From Streptomyces decoyicus (lineage in GTDB: Bacteria > Actinomycetota > Actinomycetes > Streptomycetales > Streptomycetaceae): a stretch of DNA of 64,000 bases. Positions 50,850-58,971 of the stretch are shown piece after piece (position 1 is the first letter of the stretch; every line of letters begins with the position of its first letter). Under the pieces are notes generated by a model. The model did not search any database, was not told where the DNA came from, and worked only from the letters and a program-made list of their open reading frames with translations. Made by a program: the position numbers and the translations under genes. The stretch is from positions 4,092,001 through 4,156,000 of the forward strand of contig NZ_CP082301.1 in the NCBI RefSeq assembly GCF_019880305.1. The letters run 5' to 3'.

Positions 50850-52403
50850 GTGTCCGATCTGGGGCGGCTGATAGCCGACCGGTACCGGCTCGTGGAGCGG
50901 GTGGGCCGCGGCGGCATGGGCACGGTCTGGCGGGCCGAGGACGAACTTCTCGGCCGCCATGTCGCCGTGAAGAAGCTGTTCGTTCCGCCGCACCTGAACG
51001 ACGACGAGGTCCGCACGCTCTACGAGCGCACCCGCCGCGAGGCCCGCAGCGCCGCCCGGATCACCCATCCCCACGTGATCGTGGTGCACGACGTCGTCGA
51101 CGACGAGGGTCTGCCGTGCATCGTCATGGAGTACATCCCCTCGGACACCCTGGGCGACGTCCTCAAGCGGCAGGGCGCGCTGGCGCCGGAGGAAGCGGCC
51201 CGGATCGGCTGCGGCATGGCCGCCGCGCTGCGCGCCGCGCACGACGCCGGAGTGCTGCACCGGGACGTCAAGCCGGCCAATGTGCTGCTCGGGAAGGACG
51301 GGCGCATCGTCCTCACCGACTTCGGGATCGCCGTGCAGTCCGGTACGCCCTCCCTGACCAGGACCGGCGAGCTGGTCGGGTCCATCCAGTACCTGGCGCC
51401 CGAACGCCTCCGCAGCAACATCGCCGAACCCGGACCCGCCAGCGACCTGTGGTCCCTCGGGGCGACGCTCTACCAAGCGGTCGAGGGCCGGCCCCCGTTC
51501 GGCCGGGACACCGCGATCGAGACGGCGTACGCCATCGCCGCCGAGGCGTACGAGGCCCCGCGCAACGCCGGGGAGCTGGCCCCGGTGATCGAGAGTCTGC
51601 TCCGGAAGGAACCCGGTCAGCGCATGGACGCCCACGAGGCCGAACGCCTCCTGGGCCGGGCCGCCGGAGCAACGACCACCAGGCAGCACCTCCTGGGCGA
51701 CACCTCCGGAACACGGACCGCGCTCGACGCCCCGGCGACGCAGCCGCAGCGCGCCGTCGTCAGCGAAGCGCCCCCGCGCGGGGGCAGCCGCAGGCGGCGC
51801 ACGGTGCTGTGGTGCGCCTCGGCGGTGGCGGCCGCCGCCTCCGTGACCGGCGGCGCGCTGCTGTGGCCCTGGGGCGGCGCCGAGGCAACGGACAAGGGCC
51901 CCTCGGACACCGCCTCGGCCGGCCGCCCTGCGCACGACAGCCCTTCCCCGCTTCCCCCGCTCCCCGCCGGCTACCACCTCCAGAAGGAGGGCGACGGCTT
52001 CTCCCTCCCCGTCCGGGACGGCTGGACGCGCGAGGATCCGCCCGGCGGTGAGGTCGCCTACGTGGACCCGTCCGAGCTGGTGGGGCTGCGGATCAACATC
52101 GTCGGGTTCGCGGGGTCCGATCCGCTCCGGCACTGGCGGGAAACCGAAGAGGACCAGACGCGCCGGGACAACCCGGGCTATGAGCGGGTGCGGATGGACC
52201 CCACGACCTTCCGCGGACGGCCCGCGGGGTACTGGGAGTTCACCTTCGACGGCAAGAAGCGGAAGTACCGGGCGGTGGAGCTGGCGTTCAGCGACGACGG
52301 CGGCACCCAGTACGTGATCTACCTTTCCGCGCCGGACGCACAGTGGAACACCTACCGGCCGGTCTTCGACACCGCCGTCAAGGGAATCCGCCTCGGCGCC
52401 TGA
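50850..52403 (+). CDS. Membrane Ser/Thr protein kinase with extracellular domain
   Basis: A 517-residue kinase starting at GTG 50850 with GGAGG upstream. The kinase domain spans about 12-270 (GRGGMGTVWRAED, VAVKKL, HRDVKPANVLL, DFGIAVQSG, APERLRSN). A linker and one membrane helix (VLWCASAVAAAASVTGGALL) lead to an outer domain of ~165 residues (AGYHLQKEGDGFSLPVRDGW, VGLRINIVGFAGSDPLRHW, YVIYLSAPDAQWNTYRPVFD). This outer fold is common in streptomycete kinases and probably senses an envelope ligand. No PASTA domain. Confidence 0.92.
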   Translation: MSDLGRLIADRYRLVERVGRGGMGTVWRAEDELLGRHVAVKKLFVPPHLNDDEVRTLYERTRREARSAARITHPHVIVVHDVVDDEGLPCIVMEYIPSDTLGDVLKRQGALAPEEAARIGCGMAAALRAAHDAGVLHRDVKPANVLLGKDGRIVLTDFGIAVQSGTPSLTRTGELVGSIQYLAPERLRSNIAEPGPASDLWSLGATLYQAVEGRPPFGRDTAIETAYAIAAEAYEAPRNAGELAPVIESLLRKEPGQRMDAHEAERLLGRAAGATTTRQHLLGDTSGTRTALDAPATQPQRAVVSEAPPRGGSRRRRTVLWCASAVAAAASVTGGALLWPWGGAEATDKGPSDTASAGRPAHDSPSPLPPLPAGYHLQKEGDGFSLPVRDGWTREDPPGGEVAYVDPSELVGLRINIVGFAGSDPLRHWRETEEDQTRRDNPGYERVRMDPTTFRGRPAGYWEFTFDGKKRKYRAVELAFSDDGGTQYVIYLSAPDAQWNTYRPVFDTAVKGIRLGA

Positions 52404-52435
52404 GGCGCCCGCGCCCGCGCCCGACGACCGGGCCG

Positions 52436-52963
52436 TCAGGTCGAGCCGCTGGGTTCCCGGCCGGTTCGCGGGCCTTCCGCGGGGCTCGGGGGCGGCGGAC
52501 CGCTGCCGGTGTCGATGAGGATCTGTCCGGCCTGGGCGACGTTGTCGGCCTGCACGGCCCTGTTCATGGCGGCGTGTGCCGCCTCGGCCGTTGCGGTGGG
52601 CGGGACCACCAGCAGCGAGAAGTGGTCCTGGTCGCCGCGGGTGATGAGGATCGTGTCGTCGCCGACCGGGAAGGAGTCGATGTGCACGATCCGGTCCTCG
52701 ATGACCAGACGTGTCGGGAGCTCTTCCCAGGCACTCGCGTCCAGGCCGACGCGTGCGACGGGGCCGAGATGCTCGGTCAGTGCCGTGATCAGACCCGGCA
52801 GCTCGGCGCCGATGTCGCGGGAACGCGGCCACCACGCACCGTCGAGAACGCCCTCGCGGGACCGCGTCGTCTCCAGCCTCACGAGCGCCGTACCGGGTCT
52901 CACCTCGTGGTGGACCGCTTCCGGCAGAAGCTTGGGGAGGTCGGGGGTGTCGGAGTCGGTCAT
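52436..52963 (-). CDS. DUF5994 family protein
   Basis: A 175-residue cytoplasmic protein starting at ATG 52963. The conserved stretch is VRLETTRSREGVLDGAWWPR, SRDIGAELPGLITALTEHLG, VARVGLDASAWEELPTRLVI, then HFSLLVVPPTAT. This matches the DUF5994 family of actinomycetes. The C-terminal ~25 residues are Pro/Gly-rich. Function unknown; other members occur near stress regulators. The longer ORF start upstream is not supported. Confidence 0.8.
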   Translation of the reverse strand: MTDSDTPDLPKLLPEAVHHEVRPGTALVRLETTRSREGVLDGAWWPRSRDIGAELPGLITALTEHLGPVARVGLDASAWEELPTRLVIEDRIVHIDSFPVGDDTILITRGDQDHFSLLVVPPTATAEAAHAAMNRAVQADNVAQAGQILIDTGSGPPPPSPAEGPRTGREPSGST

Positions 52964-53240
52964 GGTGTGCCCGCCCGTCCGCGGTTCGGTACGTCCGCTG
53001 CTTGCCCGTGACGACGCCGGCGCGGCCGCCGACGTGCAAAGCCTCGCTGGCTTCACGGTACTCCGCGGGCGGGCGCACGACTCCGCGGGCGGGCGCACGG
53101 GGCCGCCCACAGCGCCGGCCACGGGCGCGGGACTGGGAAAATCGCTGGTCACGCCAGAGCTCGGGGGCCTCGGGCGGAGTAGGGTGAAGAGACCGTGAGG
53201 CCTTCGAAACTTGCGGTCCGGCGAGGGCATGGAGGTCGGC

Positions 53241-53522
53241 ATGAAATCCGAGGCTGCCAAGGAACCTGTGGAGCCCATGCCCTCGGGCGGGCAGGCCGAG
53301 GTGCGTATCGTCGCCGCTTCCCCCGAGACCGCCCGGCAGGTCGCGGAGACGCTCCGCCGCAGCTTCGCCACCACCGAACAGCGCAGCTACCCCGCCGGCG
53401 GCGACGGCGGCACCCGCCTCCACCTCACCGTCGACACCGCGCACCCGGCCCGGCCTGCACGGTCCTGGCTTGCGTCGGGCCGGTCGTCCGGGGGCAACGG
53501 GCCGCAGGCCGACGAGGTCTGA
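53241..53522 (+). CDS. Hypothetical protein (93 residues)
   Basis: Starts at ATG 53241 with GGAGGT upstream. The body EVRIVAASPETARQVAETLR then RSFATTEQRSYPAGGDGGTR and LHLTVDTAHP suggests a small alpha/beta domain. Family not recognised. It lies 36 bp upstream of the next gene on the same strand and is probably co-transcribed. Confidence 0.65.
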   Translation: MKSEAAKEPVEPMPSGGQAEVRIVAASPETARQVAETLRRSFATTEQRSYPAGGDGGTRLHLTVDTAHPARPARSWLASGRSSGGNGPQADEV

Positions 53523-53557
53523 GACAGCACGGCGCCGGGCACGAGAGGGCGGCAGCC

Positions 53558-53827
53558 ATGGCAACACTGCGCGAGCGCAAGACGTACCGCGACCACGTCA
53601 TGAAGGCCTTGTACGAGGCCACCGAGGGCAACCGCCTGCTGGGCGTCACCGGCGCGAAGCTGCATGACGACCTCGGGATCGATGCCCAGGATCTGGCGGC
53701 CGCCTGCACCTATCTGGTGGGCGAGGGCCTGATCACGGTCGACTGGGTGGCGGGCAACACCCCCGCCATGGTCACGCTGACCCATCAGGGCATCCGGCTG
53801 ATGGAGGCCGAGGAGGAGCGTGACTGA
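53558..53827 (+). CDS. Small winged-helix-like protein (89 residues)
   Basis: MATLRERKTYRDHVMKALYE, then LGVTGAKLHDDLGIDAQDLA and AACTYLVGEGLITVDWVAGN with a final helix (TPAMVTLTHQGIRLMEAEEE). The pattern helix-helix-helix-wing fits a winged helix-turn-helix without an effector domain. The last 43 bp overlap the end of the convergent GT87 gene. Function unknown. Confidence 0.75.
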   Translation: MATLRERKTYRDHVMKALYEATEGNRLLGVTGAKLHDDLGIDAQDLAAACTYLVGEGLITVDWVAGNTPAMVTLTHQGIRLMEAEEERD

Positions 53828-55113
53828 CTGGCGTTCCGCGGCCGGTCCGTTCCCTGCCCCGCGGCGGGCAGCAGCAGCGCGACGAGCGTGAGCACCGCGC
53901 AGACGGGATAGCTCCAGCCGAGCGCGGCGAGGTACCAGGGGCGGCCGAACTCCCAGATGTCCGCCTGGGCCAGCGCCAGCCAGTGGATGAGATAGCCGGC
54001 GAGGGCGAGGCCCCAGGCGGTCAGGGCCGCGGTGTGGACCCGGGTGCGGTGCGGGGTGTGGATCAGCCACAGGACGGCCGCGACGGACCAGATCCAGTGG
54101 TGGCACCACGAGATGGGGCTGATCAGAAGGCCCAGGAGCTCTACGGCGAGCAGAGCGCCGAGGCGGTCGGTGCGGCGGGCCGTGCGCACCACGGCGGTCA
54201 GCGCCAGCAGCGCTGCCGGGACGGCGCAGGCCCACCACGGGGCGGACCAGCCGACGTCGTGGCCGAGCGTGCGGGACAGCGCCCCGCGCACCGACTGGTT
54301 GAGCACCGAGCCGACGGGGCCGACCCGTGCGGCCTCGCCGACCGCGTGGAGCCAGAAGTCGGCGGCGGGCCGGGGCGCCGCCCACCATCCGGCCGCGACG
54401 GTGGCGGCGAACACCGCCCCCGACCACCACACCGCCGACCAGCGCCGGTGCACCAGGAAGTAGAGGCCGGTGACGGCCGGGACCAGCTTCACCCCCGCGG
54501 CGAGGCCGGTGCCGAGCCCCGCCGCGGCCGCCGAGCGCCGCTCGACGGCGTACGCCACGCACGCCGCCAGCAGCAGATTGATCTGCCCGAGCGCGAGCGT
54601 GACGGCGACCGGTTCGGTCCACAGCAGGGCGGCGCTCCACAGCAGTACGCGCCGGCGGTGCCGGGCCGCCGGCGCGGCGGGGTCGGCCATCCGCAGGCAG
54701 CAGTGGACCAGGACGCAGAGCGCCAGGACCGAGGCCGCGGTCCACACCGCGCTCACCAGCGGCCACGCCCCCCACGACAGCGGGAGGAAGAGCAGCGCGG
54801 CGAACGGCGGATAGGTGAACGGCAGCGGAAACAGGTCGGGGCCGGGCAGCCGCAGACGGAAGGCGTACAGATCGCCGCTGAGCAGGTGCGGGGCCGCGGT
54901 CCGGTAGACCCGCAGATCCACCATGCCCACCCGCAGACATGCCGGGACCCACACCAGCAGCAGCATCACCACGGCGGCGAGCAGCAGCACCGTGCCCGGA
55001 CGGCGGACCGTCGTGCGGCGGACCGCGTCGATACGCCGTCGGCCGGACCGGGTGTTCTCCGGTGCACCGCCGGCCGCCGGACCGCCGGCCGGGAAGCGCA
55101 CCGTGGGGCTCAT
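53785..55113 (-). CDS. GT87-family polyprenyl-phosphate-sugar glycosyltransferase
   Basis: A 442-residue membrane enzyme starting at ATG 55113, which overlaps the methyltransferase stop (ATGA). About ten membrane helices; the family hallmarks are VDLRVYRTAAPHLLSGDLYA with the acidic first loop, PLPFTYPPFAALLFLPL, ALGQINLLLAACVAYAVERR and LLISPISWCHHWIW. GT87 enzymes (PimE type) use a polyprenyl-phosphate mannose-like donor on the outer face of the membrane. Third gene of the minus-strand glycan operon. Confidence 0.88.
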   Translation of the reverse strand: MSPTVRFPAGGPAAGGAPENTRSGRRRIDAVRRTTVRRPGTVLLLAAVVMLLLVWVPACLRVGMVDLRVYRTAAPHLLSGDLYAFRLRLPGPDLFPLPFTYPPFAALLFLPLSWGAWPLVSAVWTAASVLALCVLVHCCLRMADPAAPAARHRRRVLLWSAALLWTEPVAVTLALGQINLLLAACVAYAVERRSAAAAGLGTGLAAGVKLVPAVTGLYFLVHRRWSAVWWSGAVFAATVAAGWWAAPRPAADFWLHAVGEAARVGPVGSVLNQSVRGALSRTLGHDVGWSAPWWACAVPAALLALTAVVRTARRTDRLGALLAVELLGLLISPISWCHHWIWSVAAVLWLIHTPHRTRVHTAALTAWGLALAGYLIHWLALAQADIWEFGRPWYLAALGWSYPVCAVLTLVALLLPAAGQGTDRPRNASQSRSSSASISRMP

Positions 55114-55811
55114 GCGTCCCGGCCCGGGGCCGGACCGGGACCCGCGTTCCGCAGTTCCCCGGTGCGGTCCGCGGCCGGGGCCTCGTAGACGCTGACGGCG
55201 AAGGGGCGGGCGCTGTCCGGTTCCACGTGCTCGGCCACGCGGCGGAACCTCGCGACGGCCTCGAAGTACGCACAGAACCTGCGGGACTCCGGCCAGGGGT
55301 GCACCAGGACCAGCAGACCGCCGGGCGCCACCGCCCGGGTCAGATGTGCGCAGGCCCGCCGCAGGTGGCGGTGCCGGCCCAGGTAGTACAGCAGCTCGGC
55401 GCAGAAGACGAGGTCGAACCGGTCCTCCGGGGGCGCGGTGAGGATGTTCAGCCGCGCGAACCGGGGGGCCGGGGTGCCGCCGGGCACCGGAGTGCGGGCC
55501 CGGGCGAGCGCGCGTTCCGAGATGTCCACGCCGGTGACCTCGGCGTGCGGATATGCCGCCGCGAGGCGGTGGGTGAAGGCGCCCTCGCTGCACCCGACGT
55601 CCAGGATCCGCCGGTAGCGGCGCCGGGGGAGCTGCCGCAGGGTCGTCGCGTACTTGGACTGCTCGTAGTCGTCCACGGCCAGCCCCCACGGGTCCGGCCG
55701 TCGGTGCCACCAGTCGAAGTACCAGTGCAGGACCCGCCCCTGGCCACGGAGGCCGAGGAGGGAGAGCGCGGCGAAGAGGATGCGGTGAGCGCGGTCGAGG
55801 ACCCGGTGCAT
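55110..55811 (-). CDS. NodS-like SAM-dependent methyltransferase
   Basis: A 233-residue class I methyltransferase. Motif I is RILDVGCSEGAFTHRLAAAY, motif II VTGVDISERALARAR, motif IV DRFDLVFCAELLYYLGRHRH, then LTRAVAPGGLLVLVHPWPES. GCSEGAFT with FCAELLYYL matches NodS, which N-methylates a de-N-acetylated glucosamine end. With a GT4, a GT87 and a PIG-L deacetylase alongside, an N-methylated amino sugar product is plausible but inferred. It lies 70 bp after the GT4 gene. Confidence 0.85.
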   Translation of the reverse strand: MHRVLDRAHRILFAALSLLGLRGQGRVLHWYFDWWHRRPDPWGLAVDDYEQSKYATTLRQLPRRRYRRILDVGCSEGAFTHRLAAAYPHAEVTGVDISERALARARTPVPGGTPAPRFARLNILTAPPEDRFDLVFCAELLYYLGRHRHLRRACAHLTRAVAPGGLLVLVHPWPESRRFCAYFEAVARFRRVAEHVEPDSARPFAVSVYEAPAADRTGELRNAGPGPAPGRDA

Positions 55812-55880
55812 GAGAACCTTCCGGCCGTTGCGGTGGCCACTGTCCCGGGAGGCCGCCGGCGGATGCGGGATGACGGTGCG

Positions 55881-56999
55881 TCAGCGGGCGACGTCGTCGT
55901 AGGCGTGGGCGAACGCTTCGGTGACCACGGGCCAGGTGCAGTGCACCGGCTCGGTCTCCCAGTTGTGTGCGGCCAGGGTGCTCCGGGCTCCCGGCGTACG
56001 GGCCAGCCAGAGCACCTCGTCGGCCAGGGCGAAGGCCGAGTGCCCGCACAACGCCCCCTCGCGGTTGTGCCGTACGAAGTCGGCGACGCCGGTGTGCGCA
56101 CGGGCGAGGACCGGCAGTCCGCTGGTGCGCGCCTCCAGGGCCGCGATCCCGAAGGACTCCCGGCGGCAGGGATTGACGAACAGATCCGCACCGGCCAGCA
56201 GCTCCCGCACCTCGCCGGGCTGGAGACGGCCGGCGAGGCGGATCCAGCTGTCCATCCCGTTGCGGCGCAGATAGCGCTGTATCGGCCCCGCGCTGGGTCC
56301 GGCGCCGGCGAACGTGGCGCGCAGCGCGGTGCCCCGGCGGGACATCCGCGTATGGGCGGAGTGCAGTGCGGCCAGCAGCTCCATCGGCTCCTTGCGCGGG
56401 ACGAGCCGGCCGACGGCGACGACATGCACCCGCCCGTCCTGGCGCTCGACCGCCGCGCCCGGACTGCGCCACCACGCGGCGTCGATGCCATTGGGAATGA
56501 CCCGGGGGGTGACGTCCGGCAGGGCCTGCCGGATGAGGCGGGCGGCCGGCCTGCTCACGGTCGTGACGGCCACCGGAGCGGTGGGGCCGTGTCCGGTCCG
56601 GCTCAGCAGCCGGTACAGGGCCCGCACCACCGGATCCCACATGCTGTGGACGGTGGCGACGGCGGGGATGCCCCGGCGCCGGGCGCAGGCCAGTGCGGCC
56701 CAGGCGAACGGGGAGGCCGCGCCCAGGTGCACATGCACCACCCTCGGGTGACGGGCCGTCAACAGCCGGTCGATGGCGTGTCCCGCCCTGGGGTGAACGG
56801 GGAGCTGCCCGGGTAGTCGCGCGCTGATCCTGTGCACGGGATACGGCCACGAGGCCACCTCGGGCCCCGGCCCGGCGGGCGTCGCGGTGACGACCTCGGC
56901 GGCCTGGCCCGCCCGGCGCTGCGCGGCGGCCAGGGCGGCGACCTGGATTTCGATACCTCCCGTCCGCGGCGCAAAGCAGTCTGAAATGTGAAGGATCAT
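55881..56999 (-). CDS. GT4-family glycosyltransferase
   Basis: A 372-residue GT-B enzyme starting at ATG 56999 (MILHISDCFAPRTGGIEIQV). The acceptor-side Gly-rich loop is RTGGIE; the donor side has VAVGRLVPRKEPMELLAALH, VIPNGIDAAWW and the EX7E motif in RRESFGIAALEARTSGLPVL. It likely transfers a sugar from a nucleotide donor to a lipid acceptor on the inner face. First gene of the minus-strand glycan operon; diverges from the PIG-L gene with 59 bp between. Confidence 0.92.
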   Translation of the reverse strand: MILHISDCFAPRTGGIEIQVAALAAAQRRAGQAAEVVTATPAGPGPEVASWPYPVHRISARLPGQLPVHPRAGHAIDRLLTARHPRVVHVHLGAASPFAWAALACARRRGIPAVATVHSMWDPVVRALYRLLSRTGHGPTAPVAVTTVSRPAARLIRQALPDVTPRVIPNGIDAAWWRSPGAAVERQDGRVHVVAVGRLVPRKEPMELLAALHSAHTRMSRRGTALRATFAGAGPSAGPIQRYLRRNGMDSWIRLAGRLQPGEVRELLAGADLFVNPCRRESFGIAALEARTSGLPVLARAHTGVADFVRHNREGALCGHSAFALADEVLWLARTPGARSTLAAHNWETEPVHCTWPVVTEAFAHAYDDVAR

Positions 57000-57058
57000 G
57001 GCTGCACTTCCGAAATGGGGCGTGAAGTTCCCCAGTATGGGGTGGTAAAGCATGGTTC

Positions 57059-57898
57059 GTGAGACATACATGCTTGTTCTTCCACGCACATCCGGACGAC
57101 GAGGCGCTGCTGACCGCCGGCACCATGGCGCGCCTGGCCGGTGCGGGACACCGCGTGGTGCTGGTGCTGGCCACGGCGGGCGAACGCGGCCTGGCGCCGC
57201 AGGACCTGCGGGACCGGGGCCTCGGCACGGTGCGCCGCGAGGAGGCGCACGCCTCCGCCCGGATCCTGGGCTGCTCCCGGGTCGCCTTCCTCGGCTACGC
57301 CGATTCCGGGCACACGCCCGGCCCGGCCCCGTCCCGCGGCGGCACCCGGCCGTTCGCCGCGGCGGACGTCGAGGAGGCGGCCGCCCGGCTGGCCGACCTG
57401 CTCACCGAGGAGCGCGCCGACCTGCTCACCGTCTACGACCCGGCCGGCGGCTACGGGCACCCCGACCACGTACAGGTCCACCGGGTCGGCTACCGCGCCG
57501 CCCGCATGGCGGGCACCCCGGTGGTGCTGGAGGCCACCGTCGACCGGACGCTCCTGCTGCGCGGACTGCGCGCGGCCTCCTGGGTCCACCGCTTCCCGCC
57601 GCACTTCGACCGGGACTCCTTCCGGACGGCGTACGGCGCGCGCTCCGAGATCACCCACCGGGTGCCGGTCAAACGGCACTGGCGGGCCAAGCGCGCCAGC
57701 CTGGCCGCGCACCTCAGCCAGGCCCGGGGCGGCGACTCCGAACGCACCCTGGCCGCGCTGGGCCGCCTGCCCGGACCGGCCTTCCGGCAGGTGATGGGGA
57801 CCGAGTGGTACATCCAGCGCGGGCTGCCGGCAGGAACCCTCCACCGCGATCCGCTGGCCACCCTCCCGAACGCCAGGGCCACGGCACCGAGCCGATGA
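57059..57898 (+). CDS. PIG-L/LmbE-family deacetylase
   Basis: A 279-residue zinc hydrolase starting at GTG 57059. The metal motif is FFHAHPDDE (residues ~8-15), with the second site GGYGHPDHVQVHR. The family includes GlcNAc-PI, GlcNAc-inositol (MshB) and glycopeptide deacetylases. MshB-like use in mycothiol synthesis is possible, but the neighbourhood of glycosyltransferases points to a lipid-linked GlcNAc substrate. It overlaps the next gene by four bases (ATGA). Confidence 0.9.
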   Translation: MRHTCLFFHAHPDDEALLTAGTMARLAGAGHRVVLVLATAGERGLAPQDLRDRGLGTVRREEAHASARILGCSRVAFLGYADSGHTPGPAPSRGGTRPFAAADVEEAAARLADLLTEERADLLTVYDPAGGYGHPDHVQVHRVGYRAARMAGTPVVLEATVDRTLLLRGLRAASWVHRFPPHFDRDSFRTAYGARSEITHRVPVKRHWRAKRASLAAHLSQARGGDSERTLAALGRLPGPAFRQVMGTEWYIQRGLPAGTLHRDPLATLPNARATAPSR

Positions 57899-58971
57899 CC
57901 CGGCCCACCGTGCGTCTGCCGAAGTCCGCGCTGCGGCTGCCGAAGTCCCCCGTGCCTCTGCCGAGGTCCGCCCTGCGCCTGCTGGGCCTGCTCTCCTCCG
58001 CCGCCGGCCTCGTCGTACTGGCCCTGGCCGTACCGAGGGCGGCGGGAACGGACTGGGCCGCCGTCCGGTCCCACCTCGGGCACATCAGCGGCCCACAGGT
58101 GGCGCTGATGTGCGGCCTGGCAGGTGCCGCACTGTGGAGCTACACCTACGTACTCAGCGCCGCGCTCCCCGGACTGACGCTGCGTCAGGCGCTGTGGATG
58201 AACTGCACCGGCAGCGCCGTCAGCAATCTGCTGCCGCTCGGCGGCGGTGCGGGAGTCGCGGTCACCTATGCCATGGCACGTGGCTGGGGGCATCCGCCGC
58301 GAGCCGTGGCCGTGTGCGTCGCGCTCACCGGAGTGTGCAACGTGGCCGCACGGCTGGTGCTGTCGGCGGTGGGCGCCCTGCTGCTGGCGGGGACGCCCGT
58401 TCCGGGCATCGGCTGGGCGGCGGCCGCGGGCGGCGTGGCCCTCGTCCTGCCCGTGGCGGTGGCGGCCGCGTGGCCTGCCGTACGCCACCGCCGCCGGGCG
58501 CCCGGTACCCACCGGCGGACCGCGCCGGCCGGAGCGCCGGGGCGGCTCGTCCGGCGGGCCCGGCAGTCGGCGGCGCGGCTGCGCGACGAGAGCCGGGATG
58601 TCGTCCGCCGCTCCTGGGCGCGGTTGGTGTGCGGCATGTCCGCCACCCTCGGGGCCCAGGGCGCGCTGTTCCTGGCCTGTCTGCAGGCGACGGACTCCCG
58701 TACGGGCACGGCGGATGCGCTGGCGGTCTTCGCGGCCAGCCGGCTGCTGACCCAGATCGCCGTCACCCCCGGCGGGATCGGCGTCACCGAGTGCGCCGCC
58801 GCCGTCGCGCTGGTCGCCCTCGGCGGCGCCCCCACGGCCGTGGCCTCGGCGATGCTGCTGTTCGCCACCTTCACGCATCTGCTGGAGATTCCGCTGGGCG
58901 CGCTCACCGGGGCGCTTTGGCTGCTGCGCGCGGGACGACGGCGCCCCGCTCCCGCACCGGCCGCTCCCTAG
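57895..58971 (+). CDS. Flippase-like membrane protein (LPG synthase TM family, YbhN/AglD2 type)
   Basis: A 358-residue protein with a repetitive N-terminus (RLPKSALRLPKSPVPLPRSA) and eight or so membrane helices. The family signatures are NCTGSAVSNLLPLGGGAGVA and RLLTQIAVTPGGIGVTECAA near the end. The LPG-synthetase lysyltransferase domain is absent, as in stand-alone members thought to move lipid-linked sugars across the membrane. It is coupled to the PIG-L gene and its last 68 bp overlap the convergent mptB gene. Confidence 0.88.
   Translation: MTRPTVRLPKSALRLPKSPVPLPRSALRLLGLLSSAAGLVVLALAVPRAAGTDWAAVRSHLGHISGPQVALMCGLAGAALWSYTYVLSAALPGLTLRQALWMNCTGSAVSNLLPLGGGAGVAVTYAMARGWGHPPRAVAVCVALTGVCNVAARLVLSAVGALLLAGTPVPGIGWAAAAGGVALVLPVAVAAAWPAVRHRRRAPGTHRRTAPAGAPGRLVRRARQSAARLRDESRDVVRRSWARLVCGMSATLGAQGALFLACLQATDSRTGTADALAVFAASRLLTQIAVTPGGIGVTECAAAVALVALGGAPTAVASAMLLFATFTHLLEIPLGALTGALWLLRAGRRRPAPAPAAP

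Noticed and set aside
48720..50871. 715-codon plus-strand ORF opposite the kinase gene
   Set aside because: Antisense shadow of the kinase at 48742-50373 with no recognisable domain.
53785..57228. Single 1147-codon minus-strand ORF as a giant fusion
   Set aside because: Only the GT87 part (to 55113) has sense motifs. Upstream it runs out of frame through the methyltransferase and GT4 genes.
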